Shown: piece by piece, positions 1 to 12,315 of the stretch
Position numbering within the stretch: position 1 is the stretch's first letter
Layout: every line of letters starts with the position of its first letter
NCBI RefSeq assembly: GCF_040182565.1
Contig: NC_089873.1
Location: 138,870,501 to 138,934,500 of the forward strand
Origin: Anser cygnoides
Taxonomy: Eukaryota > Chordata > Aves > Anseriformes > Anatidae
Length of the DNA stretch: 64,000 nt
Reading direction: 5' to 3'
Program-made: the position numbers and the translations under genes
The notes under the pieces: generated by a model
Told to the model about the DNA's origin: nothing
What the model saw: the letters and a program-made list of their open reading frames with translations, nothing else
Database searches by the model: none

Positions 1-210
1 TCCTTCACTTGCTCTTCATAAGTCTTGTTTTCTAGTCCCTTCACCAGCTTCATCACTCTTCTCTGCACACTATTGAGAAACTCAACATCATTCTTGTAGA
101 GAGGGGCCCAAAACTGAACACAATATTTGAGATGCAGTCTCACCAGTGCCATGGACAATCACGGACATATCACAGTAGTCCTGCTGGCCACACTATTTGT
201 GATGCAAGCA
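1..210 (-). mobile_element. CR1 LINE fragment, cut by the window edge
   Basis: The sequence reads as the reverse complement of the 3' part of an avian CR1 retroposon. It carries the characteristic run 'gggcccaaaactgaacacaa', then 'ctcaccagtgcc' and 'cctgctggccacactatttg'. Similarity fades after about 210. The true 3' end lies outside the window to the left. No reading frame of the reverse transcriptase survives. This is a 5'-truncated, dead copy; I am confident of the family but not of the subfamily. Confidence 0.88.
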
Positions 211-1160
211 TGAGTGTGAGTACATGTGAGCAAGGTGTTTAAGTTCCCATGCAGTCAATGAGATCAAACACTAACATGAGTGGGGTTCAGACAGCTATTA
301 AGCTCATTAAACGGAAAGACTTGATTGCCCACACATGGTGGTCTAATGACATTTGAGATGCCGGTGTCCTGAGACATCCAGACAGATCTCTTGAAAATAT
401 TGTGGGACCTATGACAGACTTTGCCTTTCTGAACTGGCAGCTGGAGGACTTTCAAAATGCTACAGTACATTTCAAATAGCATCAAACACTTGAGCGTGGT
501 TGAATAAACTGACTTCTACTTGTCTATTTCTAGATTCTTTGACTAGCACTGAAGACTCTGTTGACTTTGTAGATCAAATCTTCATCGACTCCAGTGGGAC
601 TGTCAACACCTAACTCATATGTGGATACCTACACTGTAGAAACATAAATTTCAGTTGCTGAATTCTGTGAGATTCAGCTGCCTAGAAAGCAACAAGCAGA
701 TACACCCTAGAAGTCTTCCTCGGTTTCCTGTTGCCCAGAGATGTCCCAGAGGTCTCTCATAGGTCATGCGTCTACTTGCCAGGTATCAATGGCCTGGATA
801 CCACAGGGAATCTCAAATGGCATGGACGCCTGTGTTTAAATAACAGAACTGTTGTTCCCATTTCCTTGCAATTTGGATACAGCACTGAATAAAGAATGTA
901 GATGTCCCAGTATGGAACCTATTATAACCTGGAAGTAATGTGCACAAAAAGACTTGACACCCATAATTTGGTTTTTGAGAAACACCAAAATGGCACAGAA
1001 ATAAGCACCAGCCAGCAGCAACAATGAGTTTCACATAGACATTCATTAAGGGTAAAATAATTTTTCCAAGGCATGTAAACATTTCAAAGTAGGTCTGCAC
1101 AGCTCTGGCTGTGATGAGAATTTAATGTATAATCCAATTATTTTCCTTACTAAATTCCTC

Positions 1161-1186
1161 TTTTTTTTTTTCTTTTTTTTTTTTTT
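1161..1186. repeat. Poly(T) tract
   Basis: An almost pure T run of 26 bases broken by one C. No retroposon body is recognisable on either side, so it is listed only as a low-complexity tract. Confidence 0.9.
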
Positions 1187-2092
1187 CCCCTCAACCAACT
1201 GGGATTCAGAAGTTTCTGTAGTATTATCCAACTTCTAATATTAAAAATTCTGTCTCATAAAAAGTGGATCTAAGAGGCATCAAAGACTTGCATTCCACTG
1301 CGATTTGGATTGTAAAAAATGTAAAAGTGCAGATCTACACACCTTAACATTCTCAATAAAACTTTCCATCTTGGGTCTTTTTATCCTTTAACTAGATATG
1401 ACTGCCAATTGGGTTCAGGTTAAAAAGTAATAAACTTGCACTGGACATAAGTATTTTTATTGGTATCTTTATATAACTGAGGACAAATAGCATCTTGATT
1501 AAATTATAACTCACGTAGACACAATTTAGTAGCATTTTTTCCCAGCAGCTACATTAATAATTTAACATTTACCTTTCTTCCACCTCATCCAATCACCTAC
1601 ACTTCCACTAAGAGCTTGATGAAGCTGAAATTCTGACAGTCTCTTCTGCAGTACAGTTGCTTAACAAATGCTGTTTATTGATCTCATGACATGTACTGTC
1701 CTCAAGATCCAATTTATTTGAACAAATTCTCTTTTTATTGTAGCTTCTCTTACAACTCACAAGCATAATTATATATTTTATATCTTTGAAATATAACAAC
1801 AGCAAAAATCTATCCATTGCTCAGGACATCTGTAAAATAAATCAAAATTTTTCACATCCAATATATATAAAAACAAAATTAATCAAATGGAAATCATCTA
1901 TCTTTCATCAAAAAAGCATAAAGCTTAGACTTTTTCAGCTCTCACACATGTTCATCTTCCACCTCCCAAACCACCTACAAGACCAGAAAGGAACTTTGCA
2001 ACATGCCCACATGATTAACAAATCCATTCTAGTGCACCAAACAAAGAAGGAAAGTTATTTGCTGAGACAGTTAAAACTGGGTTTTGTTTTTG

Positions 2093-2163
2093 TTTTTTTT
2101 TTTGGGGGGGGGGAAAGGAAGGATTATTTAATTATTTATTTATTTGTTTGTTTGTTTGTTTAT
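2093..2163. repeat. T11-G10 junction followed by (TTTA)n/(TTTG)n
   Basis: Eleven T are followed directly by ten G (2104-2113), then a short purine spacer, then a tetranucleotide tract switching from TTTA units to TTTG units (about 2126-2163). The T-to-G homopolymer switch recurs at 24.5 kb. Confidence 0.9.
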
Positions 2164-2512
2164 TGTGGGCTGTAGAAGTGAAACCCAGCTTGAGTATTTG
2201 CATTGTTTCTGCTTAGAACAAATCTTGCCAAAAAGTATTCTAAACAATTTAGAGACTAAAAATTATCTGCACAGACTACCACAGAACTCTTATGTTGTCT
2301 AAAATTTTGTTTTACACATACACTCCAGGAAGTTCTACTAATAGGTTTTGATGTAAACCTCAGCAGCGTCAATTAAAAATGAGTAATTATGATAATCTAT
2401 GAAAGCTCAAATGGAATGAGCCTCATTTCATTCCTTGTGATCTCAAGGCATATATTTTCATTCAAGCAATACAACAGGCAAATCCACAAAATAATAGTAA
2501 TAAATACATAAA

Positions 2513-2530
2513 CAAATAAATAAATAAATA
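2513..2530. repeat. (AAAT)n microsatellite
   Basis: Short AAAT tetranucleotide run preceded by degenerate units (from about 2500). Confidence 0.85.
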
Positions 2531-3221
2531 GAGGAGCGGTTTCAGGCTCTATACCTAGATAAAATGTTTGCATCTTCTTTACCAAGTTGTCTTGTTAAAA
2601 AAAAAAGGTTGCTATCCATTGTTATTACTAAAAAGTAAGGACTATTACTAAAAGTTAAGGACTGATGTCAGGTCTAACATGATCCTTTAAGCTGCAAATC
2701 TGAGTTAAAAATGATAAATACACTTCTCAATAACAAGGATTTATCTTAAAATTCTTTTCCGTAAGACCCTGAAGCTGTAACTGAAAGTCATTTTTCCAGT
2801 TATATGGTGATTTTGACTCATACTTTTCCTAAAATCCATTTCTTATTCTTTAAATAACACTCTATTTTAACACATTTAGTAGCATTATAGTAATACTTAA
2901 TACTCAGATTCCAGACAAGCATATTGTAATTTTTTGCTAGATTGTAAATTTTCTAACAAAGAAGGTCTACACTTGCCTATGGCCAAAATTTCCACTTTCT
3001 TTCCATCATATGACACTTCAAGGAAATATTTCTCTCTGTTATACTACCTCACTTCTATCATTTTTCACTGAGGCAGAACTTCGCATTTTTTCTTTTAAAG
3101 AAATAAGAAAATTTGAGAACTTCTCTTAAATTCTTCATTTATATTTACTGTTGACATCACAAAAGTCTATTACTTGTATATCCTCCAAGCATCTCCTGCC
3201 TCCCCCACCAAAAAATTTAAG

Positions 3222-3249
3222 AATAAAATAAAATAAAATAAAATAAAAT
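3222..3249. repeat. (AAAAT)n microsatellite
   Basis: Five to six pentanucleotide units without interruption. Confidence 0.9.
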
Positions 3250-4151
3250 GATCTGCTTGTTGAGAAAAAAGCATAATATCAAAATAGCATATTAGTAACT
3301 TTCTGGACTGTTCCTAAAGCCACTTCTCTTTGTTTCACCTATCAAAGAAAGTCATATTATGTAGAATAAAGTAAAAAATAAATAAGAGAATCAGAATTCG
3401 TAAGAATCTTTGAAAGCAATTAGGTCAAAATACACTTATGTATAATGGCAGATTTTGTGCTAAATACCATGAAGGTCACTATGGGACAGTAGTATTAGAG
3501 TAAAACTTTCCTAATGACATGAACAATTTTTTTTTTGTAACATCCATTTGACTTTCTAGGTAAATATGCTTCACAGAGCTATGAATCCTCACATATTTTG
3601 AATATGTATTCCCAAGAGGTTATCATTTTGACAATTAGAAAGGTACCACAAGGATGAAACTCCAGTGACTTGTTTTGTCCGGTCGTTTACTCAAAATTTA
3701 CATTTAACAGCTTTGTAAAGATCAGATGAAGTTTGTCAGACTTAAAATCATTTCAGTGACCATCTTTTCTACCTCCTGTAGGTCTCAAGACATATATACA
3801 GATTTAATTTTATTTACCAATTTACCTGTATTGTTAAGAGCAAAGATGTTACTTTTTGTTTCTGTTTTATTTAACACAGCTTATCCAATACAAAATTTGT
3901 TTCTGCTCCCCTATGAGACTTTGCGAATTCCTCTTCCCTCATGAAAGAGACCACCTCACTACACTGCGGAAGGATGGAGAAGGGACATGAAAAATGTTGG
4001 AACTGTGCTGTTGTAGGGGTGAATATCTGTACACTGCGTCTAAAATTGAAGCAGATTTGTAACTTTGCATAGTGCCTCTAGTGCCTCACCAGGGAACTTG
4101 TGCCTCCTGGGTTATTTTGAATGATGGCTCAGAACGCATTAGCTTTTTTTT

Positions 4152-4204
4152 TGTGTGTGTGTGTCTGTCTGTGTGTGTGCGTGTGTCTGTGTGTGTGTGT
4201 GTGT
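4152..4204. repeat. (GT)n microsatellite with CTGT interruptions
   Basis: Dinucleotide GT run of about 53 bases with several C substitutions, preceded by T8. Alternating purine-pyrimidine tracts like this can adopt Z-DNA; that is general knowledge, not shown here. Confidence 0.92.
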
Positions 4205-4351
4205 CATTTTCCAGAGTCTATAACTCCTGGTAGGACAATCCTCTTTTGCCAAAAACCCTAATAAAAGATACTAACTGGTAATACTTTACACTCTTTGGTG
4301 TTAAGACTTTTTTTCTATTTCTAGATATGTTGTAAAGAAGGTTTTGTAGAT

Positions 4352-4462
4352 TTTATATATATATATATATAATATAACACAATATAATATAATATAACAT
4401 AATATAATATAATATAATTAATATAATGTAATGTAATGTAATGTAATGTAGTATATATATTA
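4352..4462. repeat. Compound AT satellite-like tract
   Basis: The tract opens with (TA)n, passes through about fifteen AATAT pentamers with small variants, then five ATGTA pentamers (near 4424-4450), and closes with another (TA)n. It is built of nested expansions of related short units. Confidence 0.92.
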
Positions 4463-6142
4463 TCCCGGTCATTTCTGATACATGATTTAAAAAAAAAAAT
4501 CAGTTAATCATCTCCATACTATCTTCTCTCATATCAGCCCTCTGTTAAAATTCAAGAAAATATTACTTTAATCATCTCTGTTTGTCTCACCTCAAAGTAA
4601 ACCACAGTCCATAAACAATGACATGCTTGGTAAAGTTAGATTCCAAGATCTTCCCTTCCAACCAGCCCAAATCTTTATTTACAAATCTGAAATTACTGTG
4701 CAAAATCTGATAGGTCAGGTTTTTGCTGTCTTAGACAGAGATATTATCTGAATGAAACAAACAAACACACTTGCAGGATAAAGACCAATACTATATAAGG
4801 GGAAGCTCAGCTTTGAATAAATATACATAGTCTTCTGCAAAGGTTTTGAGGCTGAACAAAGGTAATTGTAAAAAATCTCCATTACCAAAGATGGAAAATC
4901 CAGACAGGAGTTTAATTACCCCAGTAGGAGAATATGGTCTTTTCTCTGGAACGTAATGAAAGAAAGTTAGTCTGCCAGTACCCTGAAAGCTATCATGAAA
5001 TAAAAATAAAAGCTATTGTGAAATTAAAAGTGAGCAGATCCTAAATGGAATTTTTCCTCTATCATGTGTCCTGGCTCTAGGATCCATGGGTACAAGTCTT
5101 ACTGAGGCCGTCCTTTATTTTTCCTCTTATGTACACTCCTAGATAATTCATGTCTTTCCTTTTTAGTAAAAAAATCTCAATCTAGATTTTTTTTCCAACA
5201 GCCTTTTAAAAACAAAACTTTTTTGAAAATGTCTACTAGGAAAAAAGACCAAATTAATTTATTTGCTACTAGTGATGATTATTTCTGTTTTAACCTTGTT
5301 TTAGAGCAGGCATAGTAGTTAAAAATAAAATAAATTTCTGATTAGTTTGCATATTTATCCTGAGAGATTCTTAACAGTCATCTTTCGGTGTACTGATAAA
5401 ACCTCAAGCTGCATGGAAGTATAAAATTAACACAGTGGTTGCAGCATGCCGACACAGTTAGTTAACCAAACAAACGAACAAACAAACTAAGCAGAAACAA
5501 TAACAAAAACAAAGCAGATTTCTGTTATTTAAAATTAAAACTTAAAGGAAAGAATTTCCTCACTCTGAAGATTAGCAGTTCTAGAGGACTCACAGCACCA
5601 GTTCAATGTGCTTTCTGCTACTTGAGCATAGATTTACTTTGTCAATATAAAAATTGAGCTATGCACTGTTCGTTATCAAACCATTTTTAAAGGTTTTGCA
5701 TGACCTTAGAGAAAGACAGGTTATGATGATACTATATCTAAGGTTTTTATATCTCTCTAGTTTATCAAAGAGGACAAAATCCGTGTTATAAATTACAATA
5801 AACTTGGTGGTGATCTGGAGGAAAATCTTTTCTCCTAAGAGGGCAATGGTCAGATTCACAGCTCAGTCACCTACTCTGAGGATATAATACAGGCACCATG
5901 CCGCCTATAAAATAAGTGCCTAGCACCACCAAAGAATGTGGATTATCTAAATCAAGCAAGGAGGTTACCTACAGAGTATCACTGCCACCGTCAGTCACTG
6001 CTGCTTACAACGGGCCAGCAGCTTCACACAGCTGTGTCTCAACTCCTATCTCCCTCCAGAGCGCAAGTGCTCCTGTCATCTCAGGGTGCAGGAGGACAGG
6101 ATCTGTCCAGAGAACAGGCATCTGACATTTACAGCCACAGTG

Positions 6143-6215
6143 CAGAAATCAGGAAACCTGAATTCTGTTTCTACCTCAGACAGTGTGGGACTCTGAACTC
6201 TCATTTCTCTCTTCC
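6143..6215 (+). repeat. Possible MIR-like SINE remnant
   Basis: The order of short matches ('aacctgaattctgtttct', a degraded 'ctctgccac', then a pyrimidine-rich stretch) resembles the central part of a forward MIR/CORE-SINE. Divergence is high and the terminal parts are missing, so chance resemblance is possible. Confidence 0.3.
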
Positions 6216-6995
6216 ATGGAGAGTACCTTAATTACAGAGTTATAGAGCACCCAGCCTGCTTTCCATTCTTCCTGCCCAAACTGCACCAGTATATAGCACA
6301 TGATCAGGAGCAGATCAAAGAGGAAAGATTTGCCTCCTAGTGGTTGGTACACTCTCTGAGAAGAGTGTTCTTTGTTTATTTTAAACTTTAAACATCTTTT
6401 ATCCCATCTGGGGGTAAAATGGGTAACGCAAGGTAAAATTCATAACTATTCCATTAACTAGGGGCCAGTTCTACCCATTCCATTTTCACATCCTATCTAT
6501 TACACAGTCACCCTTGCTCTTACTCACCCTCCAGGTTTTGTGATTCCTTCCTTCATACAAACAGCTGTCTAGCTTCACCTGGAGGAAAGAAATCCATGTC
6601 TCCCAGATTGTTGTTGAGTGTTTAAAATGTTGAGTCAATACATAAAAGACAGGCAGCCCCTCCCCTTGTTGTGTTTTTGAAAGAAAAAAATCTTTCTGTT
6701 CTTCTTTTAATGGGTTCAGTGCTGTCAGAATAGCTTACGGGTGTCTTGGGTACCACTGATTTACCAGACTACTCAAAAGAATTGCACAAATTTTCTAATA
6801 TAAGACCTTTTCTTTCTGTGGACTTTGTGTTTACATCTTAGAGTTTGCGTAGAATTTGATGGGTCTATCCTACTAGGGAAAAAGTGAAGGAAATTCTGAA
6901 GAAATTGTATTATAAAACTAAGAGTTAAATCTATCATACCTCACAACAAAAACACAGAGGATGAAGTTGACTATAGGATCTACATCAGCTCCCAG

Positions 6996-7027
6996 AAAAA
7001 AAAAAAAAAAAGAAAGAAAAAAAAAAA
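6996..7027. repeat. Interrupted poly(A) tract, A16-GAAAG-A11
   Basis: Two A runs separated by GAAAG and followed by GC. The same architecture appears at 54281-54313. No LINE or SINE body is recognisable upstream. Confidence 0.9.
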
Positions 7028-7601
7028 GCAAGGAAAAGTCTGGACTATTTGTTTTGGTTACCAAAAATCATCTCAATTATTTTAAGATACTTGAAGAACA
7101 TGGAACAAAAAACAGTCAGGAGATTTTCCATTTTCTCTGGTCACAGATAGCATTCCCCACTGAACTACAAATTAAGGATGAATGTCAAAATTAATGTAGA
7201 CATATTAAGGTTTGGGTATTTTACAGTCAATTTTACTGCAACATAATTTGATTTTACCCCAAGTTCCTCTTTTCTCTCAACAGAATTCAAGGACATTTTT
7301 GGAGGATGATCCCTTTTCTTGGGAGATGTCCAAGTTTTTGAATAATAAAATGTGACAATAATTAGAAAGTAGTTTGAGTGGCTTAATGAACTATGATCCA
7401 TTGAGTCATGGATTTCAAAACAGGTGTCTGACTGCAAGCCAACTGTGAGGACGGTTTTTTCTAGTCATGTGTCTAGGCATGTTGCATTATCTGTGTCTCT
7501 TTTGGAAGCATTATTATTTTTTTTTCCGGTTGTTCTCTGCTCTGTTGCTTCCATCCAAGACCTGTATTCTCAAATTGACTGTTTGCACTGCTTCCTCCCC
7601 A

Positions 7602-7629
7602 CCCCCCCCCCCCCCCAAAAAAAAAAAAA
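7602..7629. repeat. C15-A13 homopolymer junction
   Basis: Fifteen C followed directly by thirteen A. On the minus strand this is T13-G15, the same configuration as at 2.1 and 24.5 kb. Length is uncertain because sequencers slip on such tracts. Confidence 0.9.
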
Positions 7630-8340
7630 TAATGTTTCTCTTCCTTTGAAAATGAGTTAACTAGTTATATAACTAGACTGAAGAAAAGGGGGTGATCATC
7701 TGGAGTGATTTGCATGTAAGTAGGATCTCCTAAACTGAAGACATAAAACTGAGAAAGTAAATTTGGTTTCTGTTAGGGATATCTCATAACTGGAAGAAAC
7801 AGAACAGACTTATGTATTCTATGATATGTTGGGAAGGAGAGGCTATGAAGTAGCACATTTGGGGCTTATTCATTAATGTTTTTCCTAAGAAAGAATACGT
7901 TTCTCAGGGCCTTTCAGATGCACAAAACAAGCATTGCAGCCATTTTTGGTGAGAACACCCATCAGGTCTGCCAAAATCAACCCAAGCAATGAAGTAATGA
8001 TTAGTCTGTGGAACGGGACTGTGAACAAGATTTCACAAGATGAATCCTTGTATTGGGTTTAAGTGGCAAGGTTTTGGTAGCGGATGGCTGCATGGGATGG
8101 CCTCTGTGAGAAGAATGCAGAAGCTGTTCCCTGTTAGACAAGGGCCAGTTTCAGCCAGCTCCGAAGGGACCCACCACTGGCCAGAACTGAGCCAATAAGC
8201 AATGTTGTTTGCACCTCTGGGAGAGCAGATTTAAAGAAGGGGAAAAAACTGCTGGGCAACATCAGCTGGGGAAGAGGAGTGAGAACCAGCCCTGCAGCCC
8301 CCAAGGTGAGTGCAGCAGGAGGTGCTCCAGGCACGCAGCA

Positions 8341-8710
8341 GCAGTTCCCCTGGGGCCTGTGGAGAGGCCCCTGGTGGAGCAGGCTGTCCCCCTGCAGCCC
8401 ATGGGTCCCACACGGAGCAGATCTCCACGCTGCAGCCCGTGGAGGAGCCCCCGGTGGAGCAGGTGGATGTGGCCTGGAGGAGGCTGCGGCCCATGGAGAG
8501 CCCCCGCAGGAGCAGGCCCCGGGCCGGAGCTGCAGCCCGTGGAGAGGAGCCCACGCAGGAGCAGGGGGTCTGGGGGGAGCTGCCGCCCGTGGGGGACCCA
8601 TGCTGGAGCAGTTTGCTCCTGGGGGATGGACCCTGTGGTACGGAGCCATGTGGGAGCAGTTCTGGAAGAGCTGCTGCCTGTGGGCAGCCCCCGCAGGCTC
8701 AGTTCGGGCA
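8341..8710 (+). repeat. Degenerate GC-rich tandem repeat inside the LTR
   Basis: About six imperfect units of roughly 45-65 bases, each with a 'ctgcagcccrtgg' start and a 'ggagcag' element some 15-25 bases later. This is the only strongly GC- and CpG-rich part of the window. It generates long overlapping ORFs on both strands (up to about 210 codons), which I read as compositional artefacts. Confidence 0.75.
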
Positions 8711-8931
8711 GGACGGCATCCCGTGGGAGGGACCCCACGGGGAGCAGGGGCAGGGAGTGATCGTGAAGGAGTAGCAGAGACAAAGCGTTAGGGACTGACC
8801 ACAGCCCCGATTCCCCGTTCCCCTGTGCTGCTTGGGGGGAGGAGATGGAAGAGGGTGGATAGAGAGAAGGTGTTTTTAGTTTTTCTTTGTTTCTCACTTC
8901 TCTATATTGTTAGTAATAGGTAATAAATTTC

Positions 8932-8937
8932 TTGAAT
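8932..8937 (+). promoter_or_regulatory. AATAAA polyadenylation signal of the LTR
   Basis: Canonical AATAAA hexamer in the expected place between the U3/R part and the pyrimidine-rich U5 of the LTR. Confidence 0.5.
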
Positions 8938-9110
8938 CTCCTTACCATGCATCTGTTTTACCCATGATGATAATTGTTGAGTGATCTCCCTGTCCTTATC
9001 TCAACCCTTGAACCCTTTTCATCATATTTTCTCCCCCTTTCTGTTTGAGGAGGGGGAGTGAGAGAGTAGTTGTGGTGGAGATTGGCTGCCCACTTCAGTA
9101 AAACCACCCA

Positions 9111-9490
9111 AGTGAAACCACATCAAGTGTTCACATGAACTTCCAGCAGTCTTTATTGGTGTGCCTGGGCCAGATGTGATGCACAGGTCTGAACCCCAAA
9201 ACACAGCAGATGACAGATTACTAGACTACAGAGAGATATGAAAGAGTGACTACAGAGCTGCTCCAGAGCAGCCCACTCTTCTATGCCATACATCTTGAAG
9301 CCCACAACATGTATGTATTAATGGGTTCTCAGATGATGTATTCAGCCATTCCTCACCTTCCCGTGTGCCCCATTCAAGGTTCGCAAGTCACCTGCTGCTG
9401 AAATGTGTTTTGTTGAACACATTGGGTAGTGAACAATCTTTGCACAAGGCCATGTAATGCTGCTCCACCCACTGTTCCAGATAATACACT
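9111..9490 (-). mobile_element. Possible older LTR on the minus strand
   Basis: Read on the minus strand, this interval holds an AATAAA (window 9152-9157) followed by some 40 bases, and is less AT-rich than its surroundings. The phrases around 'agagcagcccactcttctat' and 'cacaaggccatgtaatgctg' remind me of avian ERVK-type LTRs. I see no clear terminal TG/CA pair and no duplication. If correct, the LTR at 8049-9110 lies directly against it. Confidence 0.28.
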
Positions 9491-10595
9491 AGGTTAGTGT
9501 TTACACCCAAGAAATGCTGCAAGTGGTATTAGAACAGCTTAAACGTTTGTCATACTTTGTTCTGCTCTGCAGCAACTCAGCTACATACTCCTTATACATT
9601 AATGGGATATATCTTCTGTAAGCCTGAGTTTTGTACAATTACGTTCTAAAAGGCAAAAGCTGCTAAAACCCAAGATTCCATCTGATTTCATATCCAAAAC
9701 AGACCACATGACAAGCTGTGTCTGAATTCTGCACAGAAACATGAAATGTTTCTTTCCAGCAAGGCATGAAACCAGGCGTGATTCACATGGCTTATAGTTT
9801 TGTTTTGAACTTTTGCAGAACTCTGCTCTGTATCTCATTACCAGTCCCCAGGAGACACCCCGTCTCTAGCCCTTAAATGGGGATTTTGTCAGGAAGCGTC
9901 TCATATACCATAAAGGAAGGTTTCAGTTTTGGCAAATCAGATATCTCAAGAAAAGTGGATAAATGGTGTCAGAGATAAGCTTTCATAAACAATTTATGCG
10001 TGTGCATTTCTCACAAAGAAGCTATGAGGAAATAATTTGAAACAACACGAGAACAGATCTCTGAATGTGTTTTGCAAGATTATAAAGGTACAAGCATTAA
10101 CCCGTGTTAGACTAGACAGCAATATTAGGGATATTTATTGCCTGGCCCTTGCCATAGGACTGGACGTTTTCTCTTTTGCTAAGCTAATTAGATGCCACTG
10201 CGATCTTCATTTTCTCATGGCCAGGTCTCTACATTTTTCATCTTGAAAACAGCATGCTTTACATTAGGCTAACGCCGCTTCAAGTTGCAAAGACAAGATG
10301 CTTAAAATCTCACACTTCTGAAAAATCTGACTGCATTTTGCAATTGGAGCTGCATATGAAATTTTTCTGTGGGAAAATAATAAGGAAAGTATAAACTCAT
10401 ACTGTGTTCCAGCCTATCAGCATTATGTTCTACAAAGTGGAAACAAACACTATTTTTTAAAAAAATCCCATGTCTTGCGATCTTAAATGATTCCAGGTCT
10501 ACAGAATTGAATACTTTATTTACTAAAAGGGTTCCACTGTATTCCTCAGATATTTTTTTCCAACCCAGCAGTTCAAAGAATATCTGACCCTGTTA

Positions 10596-10650
10596 CAGTC
10601 ACCTGCCAGTATCTGAACCCATCAGTCTGAACCCATCAGTCACCTGCCAG
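10596..10650. repeat. Nested direct repeats
   Basis: A 14-base unit TCTGAACCCATCAG is tandemly doubled at 10612-10639, and a second 14-base unit CAGTCACCTGCCAG occurs at 10596-10609 and again at 10637-10650, bracketing it. All copies are identical, which suggests a recent local duplication. Confidence 0.9.
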
Positions 10651-12298
10651 CTATATGTGCTGGATACAGTCAGGTTCTCCAAGCATCTTTTGCATTCCTC
10701 TTCCATATTGCTCCTTTTCTTATTATCTCAGTTCAATTTCTCTCATTATTTCTTTGTATGAAGTCAGCAACAGCAGAATAGACTTCGATATGCTCTCCTT
10801 CTACTCTGAGCTTACTGGAGACAACCCAAAATCCCTGGACGCTGCTCAAGCACAACATAGCGTTCATGGCTGAATGAACCATATTAACATCAGAGTCAGT
10901 TCAGAGGTAGTTATGTCAGGAGACATAAATAGAAAGCAGGATAGATTTATTAAGAATATAATTAAAAAAAAAAAAAAGACAATAGGTCCAGACTTTATTT
11001 GGATATACACAAATTCTGTAGTTGTGAGTCAAACTGAAAGTCATAGCCATTATTTCAGTATTGCCTTTATTTGAATAAAGGTAACACAAACTGGGATGGA
11101 ATTTTAGCATCCTAGGAATGTAATGCTAACTCACCACTACTAGAGCGTGTCTTCACAGTATTTCCCATACAACAAATACTTATCCAATCCAGAGGTAAAT
11201 GTGTTACACATGCCTCTTTGCCACTAAACTCTGCAGTACGAATTTAAGCTGTGATCAAAGCAGAACACTCTTCTTTTTATATGAATTCTCTCTGATTCAA
11301 TGGGAAAAGGAATTTTCAAGATTTCCTATTTCTTTCTTGCAGGACTTCCAATATAGAACATTTTATGATCCTGCTTTCTCTTGCTCCTTCTTCCCTGGGG
11401 AAATTCTCTTTCAATTTATTATAGCATATTGTAGCCCCAGCAATATTGGACCCAAACTTATGCTTCTCTCTTCTCCCACTGCTTGTCAGCTTTCAAAATC
11501 TTCAGTGACCTTCATTTTAAACAGTGCTTCTTGTAACAGCAACAGTGTGTATATTCAAATGTAGTGATTTCAAACATACCTGATTGAACAGGACAAAGTC
11601 ATATACGATCGAAAATGCTTTCTGATTTATTGTTACTGTTTGAAGACTACATTTATCAGCCTGATTGGGTTAGTAGAGCAGCTAATAAACCAATGTACTT
11701 ACTCTTTGACAGCCTCAGGTAAATATGTATGGTTGAGAACCAAGATTAAAAACCTTCTGTGTAGCAGAGGCAGAAACTAGTTCAAAGCAAACATTTAGGA
11801 AGAAATAATTGCAATTATGATAAGGTACAGCAGGTAGCCTAACAATTATTTAATAGTTTCTTCCACTGAGGATGCACAGTAATGTTGCATGTCCTGAAGT
11901 GATTAAAAAACTCTATACCCTACACCAACCACTGAAGTGTTTTCTGAAATTCAATGACTCTTCTTAACAGTTAAAAATAATATTTTTCAATTGGTTAGGA
12001 AAAAAAGGGAGAAAAGAGAGAAAGAATTATATAATTTATAGGTGGTATTTCAGAGACTTGAAAATTATAGCAATGGCTTTTGGACAAAATGCCAAAAGGA
12101 CAGACAAAGTTCAAAATTATCCAACTTACACTGTGCTGGAAATCTTCATAACCACAAATGTGTAGTGTATATTTTTTTACATGTTAACCCAAACTGTCTA
12201 GCACTTCAATGCCTGTTTTGTGGAAACATGGATGAATTATCAGCTAGGGGTTCAATACAGAACATATAATACATCTCATCTAATTTTACATGGTAGCA

Positions 12299-12315
12299 TA
12301 TATATATATATATAT
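12299..12315. repeat. (TA)n microsatellite
   Basis: About eight TA units. Confidence 0.9.

Larger units (their letters stand above)
211..8048. other. AT-rich non-coding stretch with simple repeats
   Basis: I see no gene here. ORFs are short and mostly lack ATG, and the 5.9-6.2 kb pair of overlapping ORFs matches nothing I recognise. The stretch contains several microsatellites and homopolymer tracts (listed separately) and one weak MIR-like remnant near 6.15 kb. The remainder is unique, AT-rich DNA with no recognisable repeat or RNA gene. Confidence 0.6.
8049..9110 (+). mobile_element. Solo LTR of an avian endogenous retrovirus (GC-rich U3)
   Basis: The element opens with TGTATTGGGTTT and continues with a run I recognise from avian ERV LTRs (a 'gtggcaaggttttggtagcg' start). 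It ends near 'gtaaaaccaccca'. A TATA-like 'atttaaag' lies near 8230, an AATAAA polyadenylation signal at 8932-8937, and a pyrimidine-rich U5 with 'ccttatctcaaccc' and 'gagggggagtgagagag' precedes the end. That U5 is shared with the LTRs at 38.2 and 46.2 kb. No gag, pol or env lies on either side, so this is a solo LTR. I found no target-site duplication, so the exact 3' end may be off by some bases. The family is probably ERVL/ERV3-like; I cannot name the subfamily with certainty. Confidence 0.75.

Noticed and set aside
8209..8897. Overlapping ORFs of 107-211 codons on both strands
   Set aside because: They lie in a GC-rich tandem repeat of an LTR, occur in nearly all frames, and give low-complexity proline/glycine/alanine/serine-rich products with no domain.
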